DNA of 47,993 nt from DASUAO01 sp046484625 (GTDB lineage: Bacteria; Actinomycetota; Acidimicrobiia; IMCC26256; PALSA-555): NCBI GenBank assembly GCA_046484625.1, contig JAWOIO010000091.1, positions 1-47,993 on the forward strand, read 5' to 3'. Both the position numbers and the translations under genes were made by a program. This document shows positions 32,307-40,880 of the stretch, piece after piece; position 1 is the stretch's first letter; every line of letters starts with the position of its first letter. Under the pieces are notes generated by a model. It was given only the letters and a program-made list of their open reading frames with translations. It was not told where the DNA came from and did not search any database.

Positions 32307-33848
32307 GTGCGGATCGCCGCGCTCGACCTCGGCACGAACTCCTTCCACCTCCTCGTCGCCGACGTGCATCCCGACGGCCATTTCGAGACGATCGCCACCG
32401 AGAAGGCCATGCTGCGCCTCGGCGACGTGGTCGCTCGCCACGGCCGGATCACCGACGCGGCAGCCGACGCCGCGGTCGCCGCCGTCCGCCGGTTCGTCCT
32501 GATGGCCGAGGCGGCCGGGGCCACCGAGATCCAGGCGTGTGCCACGAGCGCGATCCGATCTGCCGCCAACGGCGATGCCATCGTCGACCGGATCGACGCC
32601 GAGGCGGGCGTCGCGGTCGAGGTCATCAGCGGCCTTCGAGAAGCCGAGCTGATCTTCGGGGCGATCCGCGCCGGTGTGCTGCTCGAGCCGGCGCCGGCGC
32701 TGTGCTTCGACGTCGGCGGCGGGAGCGTCGAGATCATGGTGGGCGACGCGAGCGGACTCCGGTGGGCCACGAGCGAGCACCTCGGCGTCGGGCGCCTGAC
32801 CGCCGACTTCGTCACCACCGACCCGATCTCCAAGCACGACCGCAACCGGCTGCGGGCGCATCTCGTCGAGGTGCTGGAGCCGATCGCGGAGACGGTCGCC
32901 CGCTTCGCGCCGAAGCGATTCGTCGGGAGCAGCGGGACGCTCGGAGACCTGGCGCACATGGTCGCCGCCCGCCGCAAGAAGGACGTCCCGGTCTCGCTGA
33001 ACCAGCTGACCTTCACGCGCGACGAGTTCGAGCCGCTCCACAAGCTGGTCCTCGGATCGACGGCCGCCGAACGACTCCGGTTGGAGGGCCTCGAGGCCCG
33101 ACGGGTCGACCTGATCGCCGCCGGCTCGCTGTTCCTCGCGACCGCGATGGAGCTGTTCGGGATCGAGGAGATGGTCGTGAGCGAGTGGGCGCTCCGCGAG
33201 GGCATCGTCCTCGACGCCATCAAGCGGCGTGATCCGACGGAGTGGTCCGACGATCCCCGCGCCATCCGGCGCGCGTCGGTCGAGGGGCTGGCCCGGCGGT
33301 GCAACGTCCCCGAGACGCACTCCCGTCGCGTCGCCGACCTCGCGGTCGAGCTGTTCGACGCGACCCTGGAACTGCACCGGATGTCGAGCGACGATCGCGA
33401 GCTGCTCGAGTACGGCGCGCTCCTGCACGACATCGGCGAGCATGTCGCGTCGCAGGGCCACCACAAGCACGGGGCCTACCTGATCCGCTACGGCCAGCTC
33501 CGCGGCTTCGCCCCGGAAGACGTCCAGCTCCTCGCCGGACTGGCTCGGTGGCATCGACGCGGGGAGCCAAAGGCCACCGAGGAGCTCCCGCTCGTGGACG
33601 TCGGCCGGCTGCGTCCGCTCACCGCGCTGCTCCGGCTCGCGGATGGCCTCGACCGCGGCCGCAGCGGAGCCGTCGAGCACGTCGACGTTCGGATCGGGCC
33701 GTCACTCGTGGTGCTCCGCGTTCGGGCCAGCACCGACTGCGAGCTCGAGCTCTGGGGTGCACGACGCAAGCGCGGACTGTTCGAGAAGGTGTTCGAGCGC
33801 GACCTCGAGCTGACGGCCGCGCCACTCGCGAGCGACGTCGACGCCTAA
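32307..33848 (+). CDS. Ppx/GppA phosphatase with C-terminal HD-type domain
   Basis: Exopolyphosphatase or guanosine-pentaphosphate phosphatase homologue of 513 aa. The N-terminal ASKHA domain begins RIAALDLGTNSFHLLVADV, with the second phosphate motif in LCFDVGGGSVEIMVG and ACATSAIRSAANG between. The C-terminal ~200 residues form an HD-like helical domain with GALLHDIGEHVASQGHHKHG, typical of long Ppx/GppA proteins. It would release phosphate from polyphosphate or convert pppGpp to ppGpp. GTG 32307 is right before the first strand and 6 nt after a TACCCT box. This looks like a housekeeping gene set among catabolic ones. Confidence 0.92.
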   Translation: MRIAALDLGTNSFHLLVADVHPDGHFETIATEKAMLRLGDVVARHGRITDAAADAAVAAVRRFVLMAEAAGATEIQACATSAIRSAANGDAIVDRIDAEAGVAVEVISGLREAELIFGAIRAGVLLEPAPALCFDVGGGSVEIMVGDASGLRWATSEHLGVGRLTADFVTTDPISKHDRNRLRAHLVEVLEPIAETVARFAPKRFVGSSGTLGDLAHMVAARRKKDVPVSLNQLTFTRDEFEPLHKLVLGSTAAERLRLEGLEARRVDLIAAGSLFLATAMELFGIEEMVVSEWALREGIVLDAIKRRDPTEWSDDPRAIRRASVEGLARRCNVPETHSRRVADLAVELFDATLELHRMSSDDRELLEYGALLHDIGEHVASQGHHKHGAYLIRYGQLRGFAPEDVQLLAGLARWHRRGEPKATEELPLVDVGRLRPLTALLRLADGLDRGRSGAVEHVDVRIGPSLVVLRVRASTDCELELWGARRKRGLFEKVFERDLELTAAPLASDVDA

Positions 33849-33900
33849 GGGGCGATCTGCCCGGTCAGGGCGACGCCGTCAGTCGACACGGGCCTCCACG

Positions 33901-34623
33901 CTAGAGCGTGTCTCCGGCCGACATCAGCGTGCCGGGGTACGGCGTCATGAGCTCTTCGCGCCACCGGGTGAGGAACTCCCGCGCCCGCGCCCGCCACGTC
34001 GCGATGCGGGCATCGGTCCCTTCGGACGCGGCCTCCATGTAGCGACGGTGGTCCTCGGTGCTGGTGGCCCAGATCGTCATGACCTCGGTGTCGGTCAAGA
34101 GCACCTCGTAGAGCCCGACCAGCCGATGGCCGTACTCGGCGGCGATCGGTACCCACTCGTCCCGGACGGCCGCCAGGTAGTCGAGCGCGGCCCCGGCGCG
34201 ACAGCGCGACAGCTCGTGCACGAAGACACTGGCGCGGATCTCCGCGGCGGCGAGGTCGGCCATCGACGGGCACCCCGGTGCACCGGCCATCACGCGATCG
34301 ACCCCGCCGGTGCGCACCCTCAGTGCGTCGCGCCACCACTCCTCGAGCTCGGGCGTGCTGGTCCGTCGCAGGTTCGTGCGCTCCATCAGCGCACGCCATC
34401 CGTTCCACCCGTCGACGCACTCCCACAGGTTGACCACCTGGGGCCAACGCCCGGTGGAGCCCATCGTGTACCAGGTACCGACGAGCCCGAGCGTGCCACC
34501 CGACGCGTCTCCCGCGCCGCGCGCCGCAGTCAGCTCCATGTACTGCATCGCACCCTCGCCGACGATGTCGATGATCTCATGGAGGTAGACGTTGCGCGAC
34601 GCGCCGGTAGGAGAGGGGGGCAT
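33901..34623 (-). CDS. hypothetical protein, two NIPSNAP-like (dimeric alpha-beta barrel) repeats
   Basis: A 240-aa protein probably made of two ferredoxin-like alpha/beta halves. Half 1 (about 10-105) reads NVYLHEIIDIVGEGAMQYM and VNLWECVDGWNGWRALM; half 2 (about 125-220) reads ASVFVHELSRCRAGAALDYL and VMTIWATSTEDHRRYM. The same strand-helix order in both halves resembles NIPSNAP and other dimeric alpha-beta-barrel proteins, which are often found beside catabolic enzymes. ATG 34623 lies 8 nt after a TACGAT box. It is divergent from the ThDP middle-domain gene with a 47-bp gap. The fold assignment is from pattern only; function unknown. Confidence 0.65.
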   Translation of the reverse strand: MPPSPTGASRNVYLHEIIDIVGEGAMQYMELTAARGAGDASGGTLGLVGTWYTMGSTGRWPQVVNLWECVDGWNGWRALMERTNLRRTSTPELEEWWRDALRVRTGGVDRVMAGAPGCPSMADLAAAEIRASVFVHELSRCRAGAALDYLAAVRDEWVPIAAEYGHRLVGLYEVLLTDTEVMTIWATSTEDHRRYMEAASEGTDARIATWRARAREFLTRWREELMTPYPGTLMSAGDTL

Positions 34624-34631
34624 GGCGGCGG

Positions 34632-34637
34632 ATCGTA
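34632..34637 (-). promoter_or_regulatory. -10 box of a probable leaderless promoter
   Basis: TACGAT on the minus strand, 8 nt before ATG 34623. Confidence 0.45.
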
Positions 34638-34670
34638 CGTCCCGGTTCGCTGCCGTGCCACGATGATCGC

Positions 34671-35600
34671 GTGACGCAGCCGGACCTACCGGGCGACGGT
34701 CGGATCGTCGTCCTCGCCGGTCCCGGGGTGCTCGAACCGCCCGAGGGTCGGGGGGTCCGCGGCTTGCGATCGTTCGCGGCGGCCGGCGACCTCGGCGTCG
34801 CGAACACCTGGGGCGCCAAGGGCGTCTTCGACTGGGACAGCCCGCACCACCTCGGGACGTGTGGGCTCCAGGCCCGCGACTTCGAGCTCCTCGGGTGGGC
34901 CGGCGCCGACGTGATCGTCGCAACGGGAGTCGACGATGCGGAGTCGCCGCGCGAGCGCTTCGCCCTGGCGCCCGTGCTCGACGTCGATCCCGATGACCTC
35001 GACGCTCGTGCCGGCACCGTGCGATCGACCGGTCCACCGCTGATCAACGACCTCTACGCACGGCTTGCCGCGATCGCCCAGCCGGGGTTCGTCGACGACC
35101 GCGTGCCACTCCACCCCGCGCGCGCGGTCGCCGACCTCGGCGCGGCACTTCCCACCGGGGGCCTCCTATCGGCTGATCCGGGCCCCGCGGGCCTCTGGGT
35201 CGCGCGCACGTTCCCGACCCCCGCCGTCACACCGGGTGGGCCCCGGCGAGTCGTCGTGCCGGCGGTCACCGTCCCCGGCACCGCGGCTCGCGCCGCCTCG
35301 GATGCCGCGCGCGCCCAGCGCCCCGCGATCATCGTCACGACCGATCCGGTCGATCCCGCGACTGCCGCCGTCTTCGACGACCTGTCCGCCGCTGGCGCCG
35401 CGGTGGTGCTCGTGGTGTGGGGCGAGCGCGGGAGACTCGAGCGCGTGGGACAGCACCGGGAACGTCTCGACGCGGCCCTGACTGCGACCGGAGCAGCGGT
35501 CGTCGAGATCCCGGTCGACTTCTCCTGCACGGAGCTCCTCGTCGACGCCGCGGGGCCGGTGATCGCCTGGCCCGGTCTCGCTGACGACCGGCTCCGGTGA
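34671..35600 (+). CDS. stand-alone ThDP-enzyme middle-domain-like protein
   Basis: A 309-aa protein resembling only the central (TPP_enzyme_M, DHS-like Rossmann) domain of acetolactate-synthase-type enzymes. The matching part is the first ~120 residues: IVVLAGPGVLEPPEGRGVRG, then GVANTWGAKGVFDWDSPHHL, GTCGLQARDFELLGWAGAD and VIVATGVDDAESP. The N-terminal pyrimidine-binding domain and the C-terminal ThDP-diphosphate domain with its GDG...NN motif are not seen. The rest (130-309) is Ala/Val/Pro-rich alpha/beta sequence that may be a degenerate second nucleotide-binding region. Without ThDP domains it cannot be a normal ThDP enzyme; it may bind a nucleotide or be a subunit. GTG 34671 immediately precedes the homologous region. 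Confidence 0.65.
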   Translation: MTQPDLPGDGRIVVLAGPGVLEPPEGRGVRGLRSFAAAGDLGVANTWGAKGVFDWDSPHHLGTCGLQARDFELLGWAGADVIVATGVDDAESPRERFALAPVLDVDPDDLDARAGTVRSTGPPLINDLYARLAAIAQPGFVDDRVPLHPARAVADLGAALPTGGLLSADPGPAGLWVARTFPTPAVTPGGPRRVVVPAVTVPGTAARAASDAARAQRPAIIVTTDPVDPATAAVFDDLSAAGAAVVLVVWGERGRLERVGQHRERLDAALTATGAAVVEIPVDFSCTELLVDAAGPVIAWPGLADDRLR

Positions 35601-35676
35601 GCAGGCCGGTCGGGGGCCCGTACGATCACCGTCGTCCCGGGAGCCGTGTGTGCAGGCCCGGGTAGGAGGAGGAGCA

Positions 35677-36504
35677 GTGAGTCGGCACGGCGACACCGAC
35701 CAGCACCTGGCCACTCGGACGGCGTACGTCACCGGCGCGTCCTCGGGGATCGGCGCGGTGACCGCGATCGCACTCGGCCGACTCGGCTGGCGGGTTGCAG
35801 TCGGCGCGCGCCGCACCGACCGGCTCCAGGAGACCGCCGCCGCCGTACGTACCGCCGGTGGGGAGGCCGCGGCCATCCCCCTCGACGTCACCGACGAGGG
35901 CTCGATCGAGCAGTTCTTCGCGTCGGCCGAGGCCGAGCTCGGCCCGGTCGACGTGCTGGTGAACAACGCGGGGATGGCGACTCCGGGATGGTTCCACGAT
36001 GCCGACGCCGACGACGTCCGTCGCGAGGTCTCGACCAACCTCCTCGGCCCCATGCTCACGAGCCGGCTCGCGATCTCGTCGCTCCGCGAGCGCGGCGCAC
36101 GCGGTGACCTCGTGTTCGTCACGTCGGACGCGACCCGCAACCCGCGCCCACGCATGGCCGTCTACACCGCGACGAAGTCGGGGCTCGAGGCCTTCACCCA
36201 TTCACTTGCGATGGAGTGCGAGGGAACCGGCATCCGGTCGACGGTCGTGCGCGTAGGCCCGACACTCAGTGAGTTCGGGGTGGGTTGGGACATGGCGCAC
36301 ATCGAGGAGCTGCTCACGTACTGGAACCGGTACGGGCTGCAACGTCATGGCGGCGTCCTCGAGCCGGAGGCGATCGCGCGCGCCGTCGTCACCGTCGTGA
36401 CCGCGCCACCGGGCGTGGTGATCGACACGATCGAGGTCCAGCCCGAGGCACCCATGGACGAGCCCGACACGGCGCAGCCGATCGAGCGGCCCACGCAACC
36501 CTGA
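35677..36504 (+). CDS. short-chain dehydrogenase/reductase (SDR)
   Basis: Classical SDR of 275 aa. TGASSGIG is at about residues 16-23 and VAVGARRTDRL after beta-2 suggests NADP(H). NNAG, FVTSDATRNPRP with the catalytic Ser, and YTATK with Tyr and Lys complete the active site. The C-terminal third (WDMAHIEELLTYWNRYGLQR) is unusual and may shape the substrate site. GTG 35677 is chosen for the strong AGGAGGAGGA tract just before it; an in-frame ATG nine codons upstream precedes that tract. It stands between the ThDP-like gene (76 nt) and the cupredoxin gene (37 nt) on the same strand. Confidence 0.88.
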   Translation: MSRHGDTDQHLATRTAYVTGASSGIGAVTAIALGRLGWRVAVGARRTDRLQETAAAVRTAGGEAAAIPLDVTDEGSIEQFFASAEAELGPVDVLVNNAGMATPGWFHDADADDVRREVSTNLLGPMLTSRLAISSLRERGARGDLVFVTSDATRNPRPRMAVYTATKSGLEAFTHSLAMECEGTGIRSTVVRVGPTLSEFGVGWDMAHIEELLTYWNRYGLQRHGGVLEPEAIARAVVTVVTAPPGVVIDTIEVQPEAPMDEPDTAQPIERPTQP

Positions 36505-36529
36505 TTCGGGACGCACCACGGGTCGTCGG

Positions 36530-36535
36530 TACCGT
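36530..36535 (+). promoter_or_regulatory. -10 box of a probable leaderless promoter
   Basis: TACCGT lies 6 nt before ATG 36542 of the cupredoxin gene. Confidence 0.5.
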
Positions 36536-36541
36536 GAACAG

Positions 36542-36943
36542 ATGATCGCCGCTCGGCTCCGTGCGTCTGTCGGCACCGCCTGCATCGTGACGTTCGCCGT
36601 CGTGGCGTCGGCATGCGGAGGCGTCGAAGAGGGGAAGATCGCCGGGCGCGCCGGCGGTGAGCCCACCTCCGATGCCCGCGCCATCGAGGTCGAGGCGAGC
36701 AACTTCGCGTTCGACCCCGACACACTTCGCGCCGACGTCGGCGAGGAGCTCGCGATCTCGCTGCGCTCCGTCGACAGCCCCCATGACTTCGCCATCGAGG
36801 GCCTCGGTCGCGTCGTCGACGTCGCCGGCGACGAGACGCGAGTCGAGCGCATGCGCATCGACGAGGCCGGCAAGTACGTCTTCTACTGCACCATCCCCGG
36901 CCACCGCGCCGCGGGCATGGAGGGCACCATCACCGTCCGCTGA
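36542..36943 (+). CDS. exported cupredoxin-like copper protein
   Basis: Small extracytoplasmic redox protein of 133 aa. The N terminus is a signal sequence ending in VVASACGG, a plausible lipobox variant with Cys25, so it is probably a lipoprotein. The mature domain has type-1 copper ligands in the expected order: His in DSPHDFAIEG, then Cys, His and Met in YVFYCTIPGHRAAGMEG. Beta-strand sequence between them fits the plastocyanin/azurin-like fold. It would carry electrons at the outer face of the membrane; the partner is not in the window. ATG 36542 lies 6 nt after TACCGT. Its stop is 2 nt from that of the convergent membrane protein. Confidence 0.85.
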   Translation: MIAARLRASVGTACIVTFAVVASACGGVEEGKIAGRAGGEPTSDARAIEVEASNFAFDPDTLRADVGEELAISLRSVDSPHDFAIEGLGRVVDVAGDETRVERMRIDEAGKYVFYCTIPGHRAAGMEGTITVR

Positions 36944-36945
36944 CG

Positions 36946-37392
36946 TCACTCCCGCGCTGAGGAGCTGGGCGACGGCACCGGATCGTCCGGCACCGTGATC
37001 CCGAAGAACGCGGACGCTGCGGCGACCGCTGTGCCGAGGAATGTCGCGGCGAGGCTCCTGAGCAACGGGGTCGACGATCCGAGCCGCACCAGGCACACGA
37101 GCATCGCGATCGCTCCGAACGTCGCGTAGACGACCGAGAACGTCGCCGCGAACCGCTTGGGCGGCCCCGGGTCTGCGGCCGCGGCGCCCAGCGCCAGGGC
37201 GAACACACCACCGACGACGCCGGTGAGCGACACCGCGAAGAGGTCGTAGGAGTCCCCGCTCCCACCGGCGCCCATCCCGAGCGTCGCCGCGACCTCGCGG
37301 CCGGCGACGACGACGAACCCCCCGAGCAGGCCGATCAGCGACACCCGGAGTGCGAGGGTGGGGCCGGGCGCGCGTCGTCGGATCGTGGGCAT
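36946..37392 (-). CDS. hypothetical four-helix membrane protein
   Basis: Predicted integral membrane protein of 148 aa with about four hydrophobic helices: near residues 15-38, 50-72, 83-103 and 108-130. The N terminus is basic (MPTIRRRAPGP) and the C terminus is short and Ser/Pro-rich. I recognise no family. ATG 37392 is preceded by a weak purine-rich stretch. The upstream region contains the 13-bp tandem repeat at 37406-37470, so this promoter and that of the divergent amidohydrolase share an unusual 191-bp control region. Confidence 0.7.
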   Translation of the reverse strand: MPTIRRRAPGPTLALRVSLIGLLGGFVVVAGREVAATLGMGAGGSGDSYDLFAVSLTGVVGGVFALALGAAAADPGPPKRFAATFSVVYATFGAIAMLVCLVRLGSSTPLLRSLAATFLGTAVAAASAFFGITVPDDPVPSPSSSARE

Positions 37393-37405
37393 GGCACTCC
37401 TCTTT

Positions 37406-37470
37406 CCGGACTGGGCTGCCGGACCGGGCTGCCGGACTGGGCTGCCGGACTGGGCTGCCGGACTGGGGCC
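37406..37470. repeat. 13-bp tandem repeat, five units, in a divergent promoter region
   Basis: Five head-to-tail units of CCGGACTGGGCTG; unit 2 has one change and unit 5 diverges at its end. The array lies between the start of the membrane protein gene (37392) and operator site 7, in non-coding DNA. The 13-bp period is not a multiple of three, in keeping with a non-coding role such as protein binding or slippage-driven variation of promoter spacing. Confidence 0.85.
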
Positions 37471-37544
37471 GGGCTCGTGTGGCCGTGCGTCGTGCGGCCG
37501 AACGGCGACGCAGCCCGGCGGCGAGCGTGACGGCCCGGCGGTAC

Positions 37545-37562
37545 CCTGACGGAGGTGTCAGG
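37545..37562. promoter_or_regulatory. operator palindrome CCTGAC-N6-GTCAGG, site 7
   Basis: Perfect 6-bp arms around GGAGGT, 22 bp before the amidohydrolase start. A TACCCT -10 candidate (37542-37547) overlaps its left arm, so a bound repressor would cover the transcription start. Confidence 0.75.
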
Positions 37563-37583
37563 AACCCGCGCGGAGGTGTACCG

Positions 37584-38864
37584 ATGGACCTGAACGACAT
37601 GATCATCGTGAGCGTCGACGACCACGTCGTCGAGCCTCCCGACCTGTTCGACGGGCGCCTGGCGAAGAAGTACGCCGACGTCGCGCCGTACATCGTCCAC
37701 AAGGACGACGGCACCGACGTCTGGAACTTCCTCGGTCGCGAGTTCCCCAACGTCGGGCTCAACGCGGTGGCCGGGCGGCCCAAGGACGAGTACGGGATCG
37801 ACCCGACCTCCTTCGACGAGATCCGAGCCGGCTGCTTCGACGTCGAGAAGCGGGTCCTCGACATGAGCGCGAACGGCGTGCTCGGCTCGCTCAACTTCCC
37901 GTCCCTGCCCGGGTTCGCGGGACGCGTGTTCGGAGAGCTCGACGACAAGGCGGCCGGCCGGGCGCTCACCGAGGCGTACAACGACTGGCACATCGACGAG
38001 TGGTGCGGGTACGCGCCCGAGCGGTTCATCCCGCTCGCCATCCCGATGATCTGGGACCCCGAGGCCACCGCGGCGGAGATCCGTCGCGTCTCGGCAAAGG
38101 GGTGCCATGCGATCACGTTCCCCGAGAACCCGGTCCCCCTCGGTCTCCCGAGCCTCCACTCGGACCACTGGGACCCCGTCTGGCAGGCCGTCTCCGACAC
38201 CAACACCGTCGTGTGCATGCACATCGGGTCGTCGTCCCAGCTGGTGATCACCGCACCCGACGCGCCGATGGACGTGATGATCGTCCTCCAGCCGATGGCC
38301 CTCGTGCAGTGCGCGGCCGACCTCGTGCACTCGCCGATCTGGCGCAAGTTCCCCGACGTGAAGGTCGCGCTCTCCGAGGGTGGGATCGGCTGGGTGCCCT
38401 ACTTCCTCGAGCGGCTCGAGCACTCCTACCAGACGCACAAGGCGTGGACCGGGGCCGACTTCGGCAGCCAGAGCGCCGCCGAGTTCTTCATGGAGCACGT
38501 GATCCTGTGCTTCATCACCGACCAGGTGGGCCTCGAGCTGGTGCGCGACCACATCGGCGTCGAGCGCGTGACCGTCGAGACCGACTACCCGCACTCCGAC
38601 GCCAACTGGCCGACCGCGCCGGAGACGCTCGCCGCGCAGTTCGCCAAGACCGATCTCACCGACCCCGAGATCGACGCGATCACGCACCTCAACGCGATGC
38701 GGGAGTTCTCCTACGACCCGTTCTCGATCCGGCCGCGCGAGCAGTGCACCGTCGGTGCACTGCGAGCCGAGGCCATCGGGGTCGACACCGACCCGGTGGC
38801 GAAGGGACGACGGTTCGAGCATCGCAAGGGCGTGACCGCCACCGACCTGACCGTGAGCGCATGA
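37584..38864 (+). CDS. amidohydrolase family protein (Amidohydro_2)
   Basis: Metal-dependent TIM-barrel protein of 426 aa. The first metal motif is in IIVSVDDHVVEPPDLF (7-22), a central VVCMHIGSSS strand gives a His, and ETDYPHSDANWP near the C terminus gives the catalytic Asp. It is longer than the amidohydrolase at 781-1947 and only distantly similar, but shares the H-x-x-E-P-P start and the DYPH block. ATG 37584 follows GCGGAGG by 7 nt; the longer frame upstream runs through the tandem repeat and operator. The small membrane protein gene overlaps its stop in ATGA. It probably acts on a cyclic or acyl carboxylate intermediate; the substrate is unknown. Confidence 0.88.
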   Translation: MDLNDMIIVSVDDHVVEPPDLFDGRLAKKYADVAPYIVHKDDGTDVWNFLGREFPNVGLNAVAGRPKDEYGIDPTSFDEIRAGCFDVEKRVLDMSANGVLGSLNFPSLPGFAGRVFGELDDKAAGRALTEAYNDWHIDEWCGYAPERFIPLAIPMIWDPEATAAEIRRVSAKGCHAITFPENPVPLGLPSLHSDHWDPVWQAVSDTNTVVCMHIGSSSQLVITAPDAPMDVMIVLQPMALVQCAADLVHSPIWRKFPDVKVALSEGGIGWVPYFLERLEHSYQTHKAWTGADFGSQSAAEFFMEHVILCFITDQVGLELVRDHIGVERVTVETDYPHSDANWPTAPETLAAQFAKTDLTDPEIDAITHLNAMREFSYDPFSIRPREQCTVGALRAEAIGVDTDPVAKGRRFEHRKGVTATDLTVSA

Positions 38865-39121
38865 ACGAACCGGCCGAGGCCGGCGCTCCCCCGCCGCTCC
38901 CACCCCGGGAGCCTCGGTCGTTCGTCACGCACGTCGTCGTCGACGCGGTCATCGCGTTCCTGGCGACGGCGATCGTCCTGTACTTCCTGGGCGCGCCGCT
39001 GTGGGTGATGATCCTCGTCGCGTGGGTGCTCGGGCTCGCCGCGGCACCGTTCACCGTCGGATGGGAGGCCCGTCAGCTCTATGAACGCGAGAACGACGCG
39101 ACATCAGGTCCGGATACCTGA
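38861..39121 (+). CDS. small two-helix membrane protein
   Basis: Predicted membrane protein of 86 aa with a Pro-rich N terminus and two hydrophobic helices at about 26-44 and 47-66, then a charged tail (RQLYERENDATSG). ATG 38861 overlaps the amidohydrolase stop in ATGA, indicating translational coupling and a shared operator. It has no recognisable family. Coupling suggests a membrane-linked accessory of the amidohydrolase pathway, but that is only inference. Confidence 0.7.
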   Translation: MNEPAEAGAPPPLPPREPRSFVTHVVVDAVIAFLATAIVLYFLGAPLWVMILVAWVLGLAAAPFTVGWEARQLYERENDATSGPDT

Positions 39122-39124
39122 GCG

Positions 39125-40363
39125 TCAGCCGACGGGCTTGGGGATCCCGGTCGCCTCGTACCCCCGGGCGTTCGCGAGGACGTTCGACGCGTACTCGTTG
39201 GAGTGGTTGTACGCGAGGTAGGCCCGACGCAGCGCGGCGTCGCTGTTCATCTGTCCGGCTGCGGTGCACAGGTAGCGCCCCGCGCCGTACGCCGCGTCGT
39301 ACACGTTGTTCGGATCGGACGCGCCGTCGCCGTTCCCGTCGACCTGGTAGCGGCGCCAGGTCCCGGGAATGAACTGCATCGGGCCGACGGCGCGATCCCA
39401 GACCGAGTCGTCGTCCCACTGTCCGCCGTCGGAGTCGGAGATCGCCGCGACCCCGGGCGAGCCGTCGAGCGCGATCCCGACGATGCGCGGCACCGTGTTG
39501 CCGTTGGCCACGAGCTGCGTGCCGCCGTAGCGGCCATGGTTCGACTCGATGCGTCCGATCCCCGCCAGCATCCACCAGCGGATCCCGCACGACGGACGCT
39601 CGAGCGTGAGCGCACCTTCGGCCCGGAGGTACGCGTCGAGCGTGGCGAGCGGGATGCCGAGACCGGCCACGGCTCCACCCGCGACGCTCGCGGCCGCCTG
39701 GACCCGGAGTCGCGCCACTACCCGCTCGGCGGAGGGACGCTCGTACTGGTCGATGGCCTCGAGCCGGGCCTGCACGGTGACGCGCACGCCGGCGAGCCGC
39801 GCGGTCTCCGACGTCGCGCGCGAGCGGGCCAGCTCGGCCCTGTCCATCGCGTCGCGGAGTGCCCCCGAGAGGTCGGAACCGAGCTGACGGACCCGCTGGG
39901 CGTCCATGACGTTGTCGGCCTGCAGCAGCGCTTCGGCCTGCCAGGCCGTACCGCCCTTGGAGTACACGAGCGCACCGAGCCGCCGGAGGTCCGCCTCGGC
40001 CCGGACGAGCTCGGCGGCGGCCTCGCGCTGGACCTGATCGAGCTGGGCGAGCCGTGCGTCGACCGAGACCACCCGCGCCTGCAGCGCCGCGGTTTCCGCG
40101 ACGAGTGCGGCGAGTGTCGCCTCGGCGTCGGCGAGCGCCTTCACATCCTGGGCCGCGGTCCCGTACTCGAGCGCGACCCCGACGAGCCGGGGATCGAGTC
40201 CGGGCAGGAGACCGGCACCCTCGGCCGGCGCGACGGAGGGGGTCTCCGCGTGCGCGACTGGCATGGCGCTGAAGGTAAGCGCTGCGACCGTGACGACGAG
40301 GACCCCGCCGCGCGCGAGGACTCGAGCCGCCCGTGGCCGCCGCCCCCGCGGTGTCCGGACCAT
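39125..40363 (-). CDS. exported lytic murein transglycosylase with N-terminal coiled coil
   Basis: Cell-wall hydrolase of 412 aa. A basic signal peptide (about 1-40, ending MPVAHAETP) leads to a long coiled coil (about 65-200, rich in Ala, Leu, Glu and Arg), then an MltB/SLT-type catalytic domain (about 255-405). The catalytic Glu is in GIGRIESNHGRYGG, and AVGPMQFIPGTWRRYQVDG, DPNNVYDAAYGAGRYLC and AYLAYNHSNEYA are typical. Such N-terminal coiled coils resemble those of wall hydrolases controlled by division proteins. ATG 40363 is the start that yields a normal signal peptide. It converges on the small membrane protein with 3 nt between stops. Confidence 0.88.
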   Translation of the reverse strand: MVRTPRGRRPRAARVLARGGVLVVTVAALTFSAMPVAHAETPSVAPAEGAGLLPGLDPRLVGVALEYGTAAQDVKALADAEATLAALVAETAALQARVVSVDARLAQLDQVQREAAAELVRAEADLRRLGALVYSKGGTAWQAEALLQADNVMDAQRVRQLGSDLSGALRDAMDRAELARSRATSETARLAGVRVTVQARLEAIDQYERPSAERVVARLRVQAAASVAGGAVAGLGIPLATLDAYLRAEGALTLERPSCGIRWWMLAGIGRIESNHGRYGGTQLVANGNTVPRIVGIALDGSPGVAAISDSDGGQWDDDSVWDRAVGPMQFIPGTWRRYQVDGNGDGASDPNNVYDAAYGAGRYLCTAAGQMNSDAALRRAYLAYNHSNEYASNVLANARGYEATGIPKPVG

Positions 40364-40453
40364 GTGGTCCCATCGGCACCGATGGCCCTGCGCTTGACCG
40401 TCGATCCCGGCGGCCGAGGGCCCTAGGCTCGGCCGCGAGCAAGGAGGCACGTC

Positions 40454-40870
40454 ATGAGCGAACCGTCCGAGTCCGAGACCTCGACCCGAGCGCGCTACGA
40501 AGCCCAGGCCCAGGCCGCCCTCGAGCGACTCCGGGGCCAGGTCGACGAGCTGCGGGTACAGGCCGACCTCGCCCAGGCCGAGGCGCGCGACCGGCTGCAC
40601 CAGGGGCTGGAGGCCTTGCGAGCCCGACAGGCCGAGGCCAAGACCAAGCTCGACGAGGCGCAAGCGGCCGGCACCGATGCCTGGAAGGCGCGGGCCGCCC
40701 AGGCCGAGGCCGTCGTCGACGACCTGGGCGAGACCTTCTCGAAGCTGGCGACCGACGTCCAGGTCGCGGTCGACGCTGCCGCCACCGCCGCGAGCAAGGC
40801 CCGCGCCGCGTTCCTGGAGGAGTGGAACAAGCTCCGATCGGAGCGTTCGAGCCTGCTCGACGACGAGTGA
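40454..40870 (+). CDS. coiled-coil protein of unknown function
   Basis: A 138-aa soluble protein that is almost entirely predicted helix, rich in Ala, Glu, Arg, Gln and Lys (ARYEAQAQAALERLRGQVDE and similar heptads). It has no Cys and no signal peptide. The pattern resembles apolipoprotein-like or phasin-like helical proteins and actinobacterial hypothetical proteins. ATG 40454 follows AAGGAGG (40441-40447). The methyltransferase gene starts 10 nt after the stop, so they are probably one transcript. It is divergent from the lytic transglycosylase. Function unknown. Confidence 0.75.
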   Translation: MSEPSESETSTRARYEAQAQAALERLRGQVDELRVQADLAQAEARDRLHQGLEALRARQAEAKTKLDEAQAAGTDAWKARAAQAEAVVDDLGETFSKLATDVQVAVDAAATAASKARAAFLEEWNKLRSERSSLLDDE

Positions 40871-40880
40871 ACCGGGCGCG

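Noticed and set aside
39105..39132. CATCAGGT and GCGTCAGCC near the end of the small membrane protein gene as a ninth operator
   Set aside because: The arms do not form CTGAC-N6-GTCAG in the right order and spacing, and the site is between convergent stops.
40394..40429. TTGACC and TAGGCT as a -35/-10 pair before the coiled-coil gene
   Set aside because: The spacer is 24 nt, too long for a normal promoter; only the -10 could be real.
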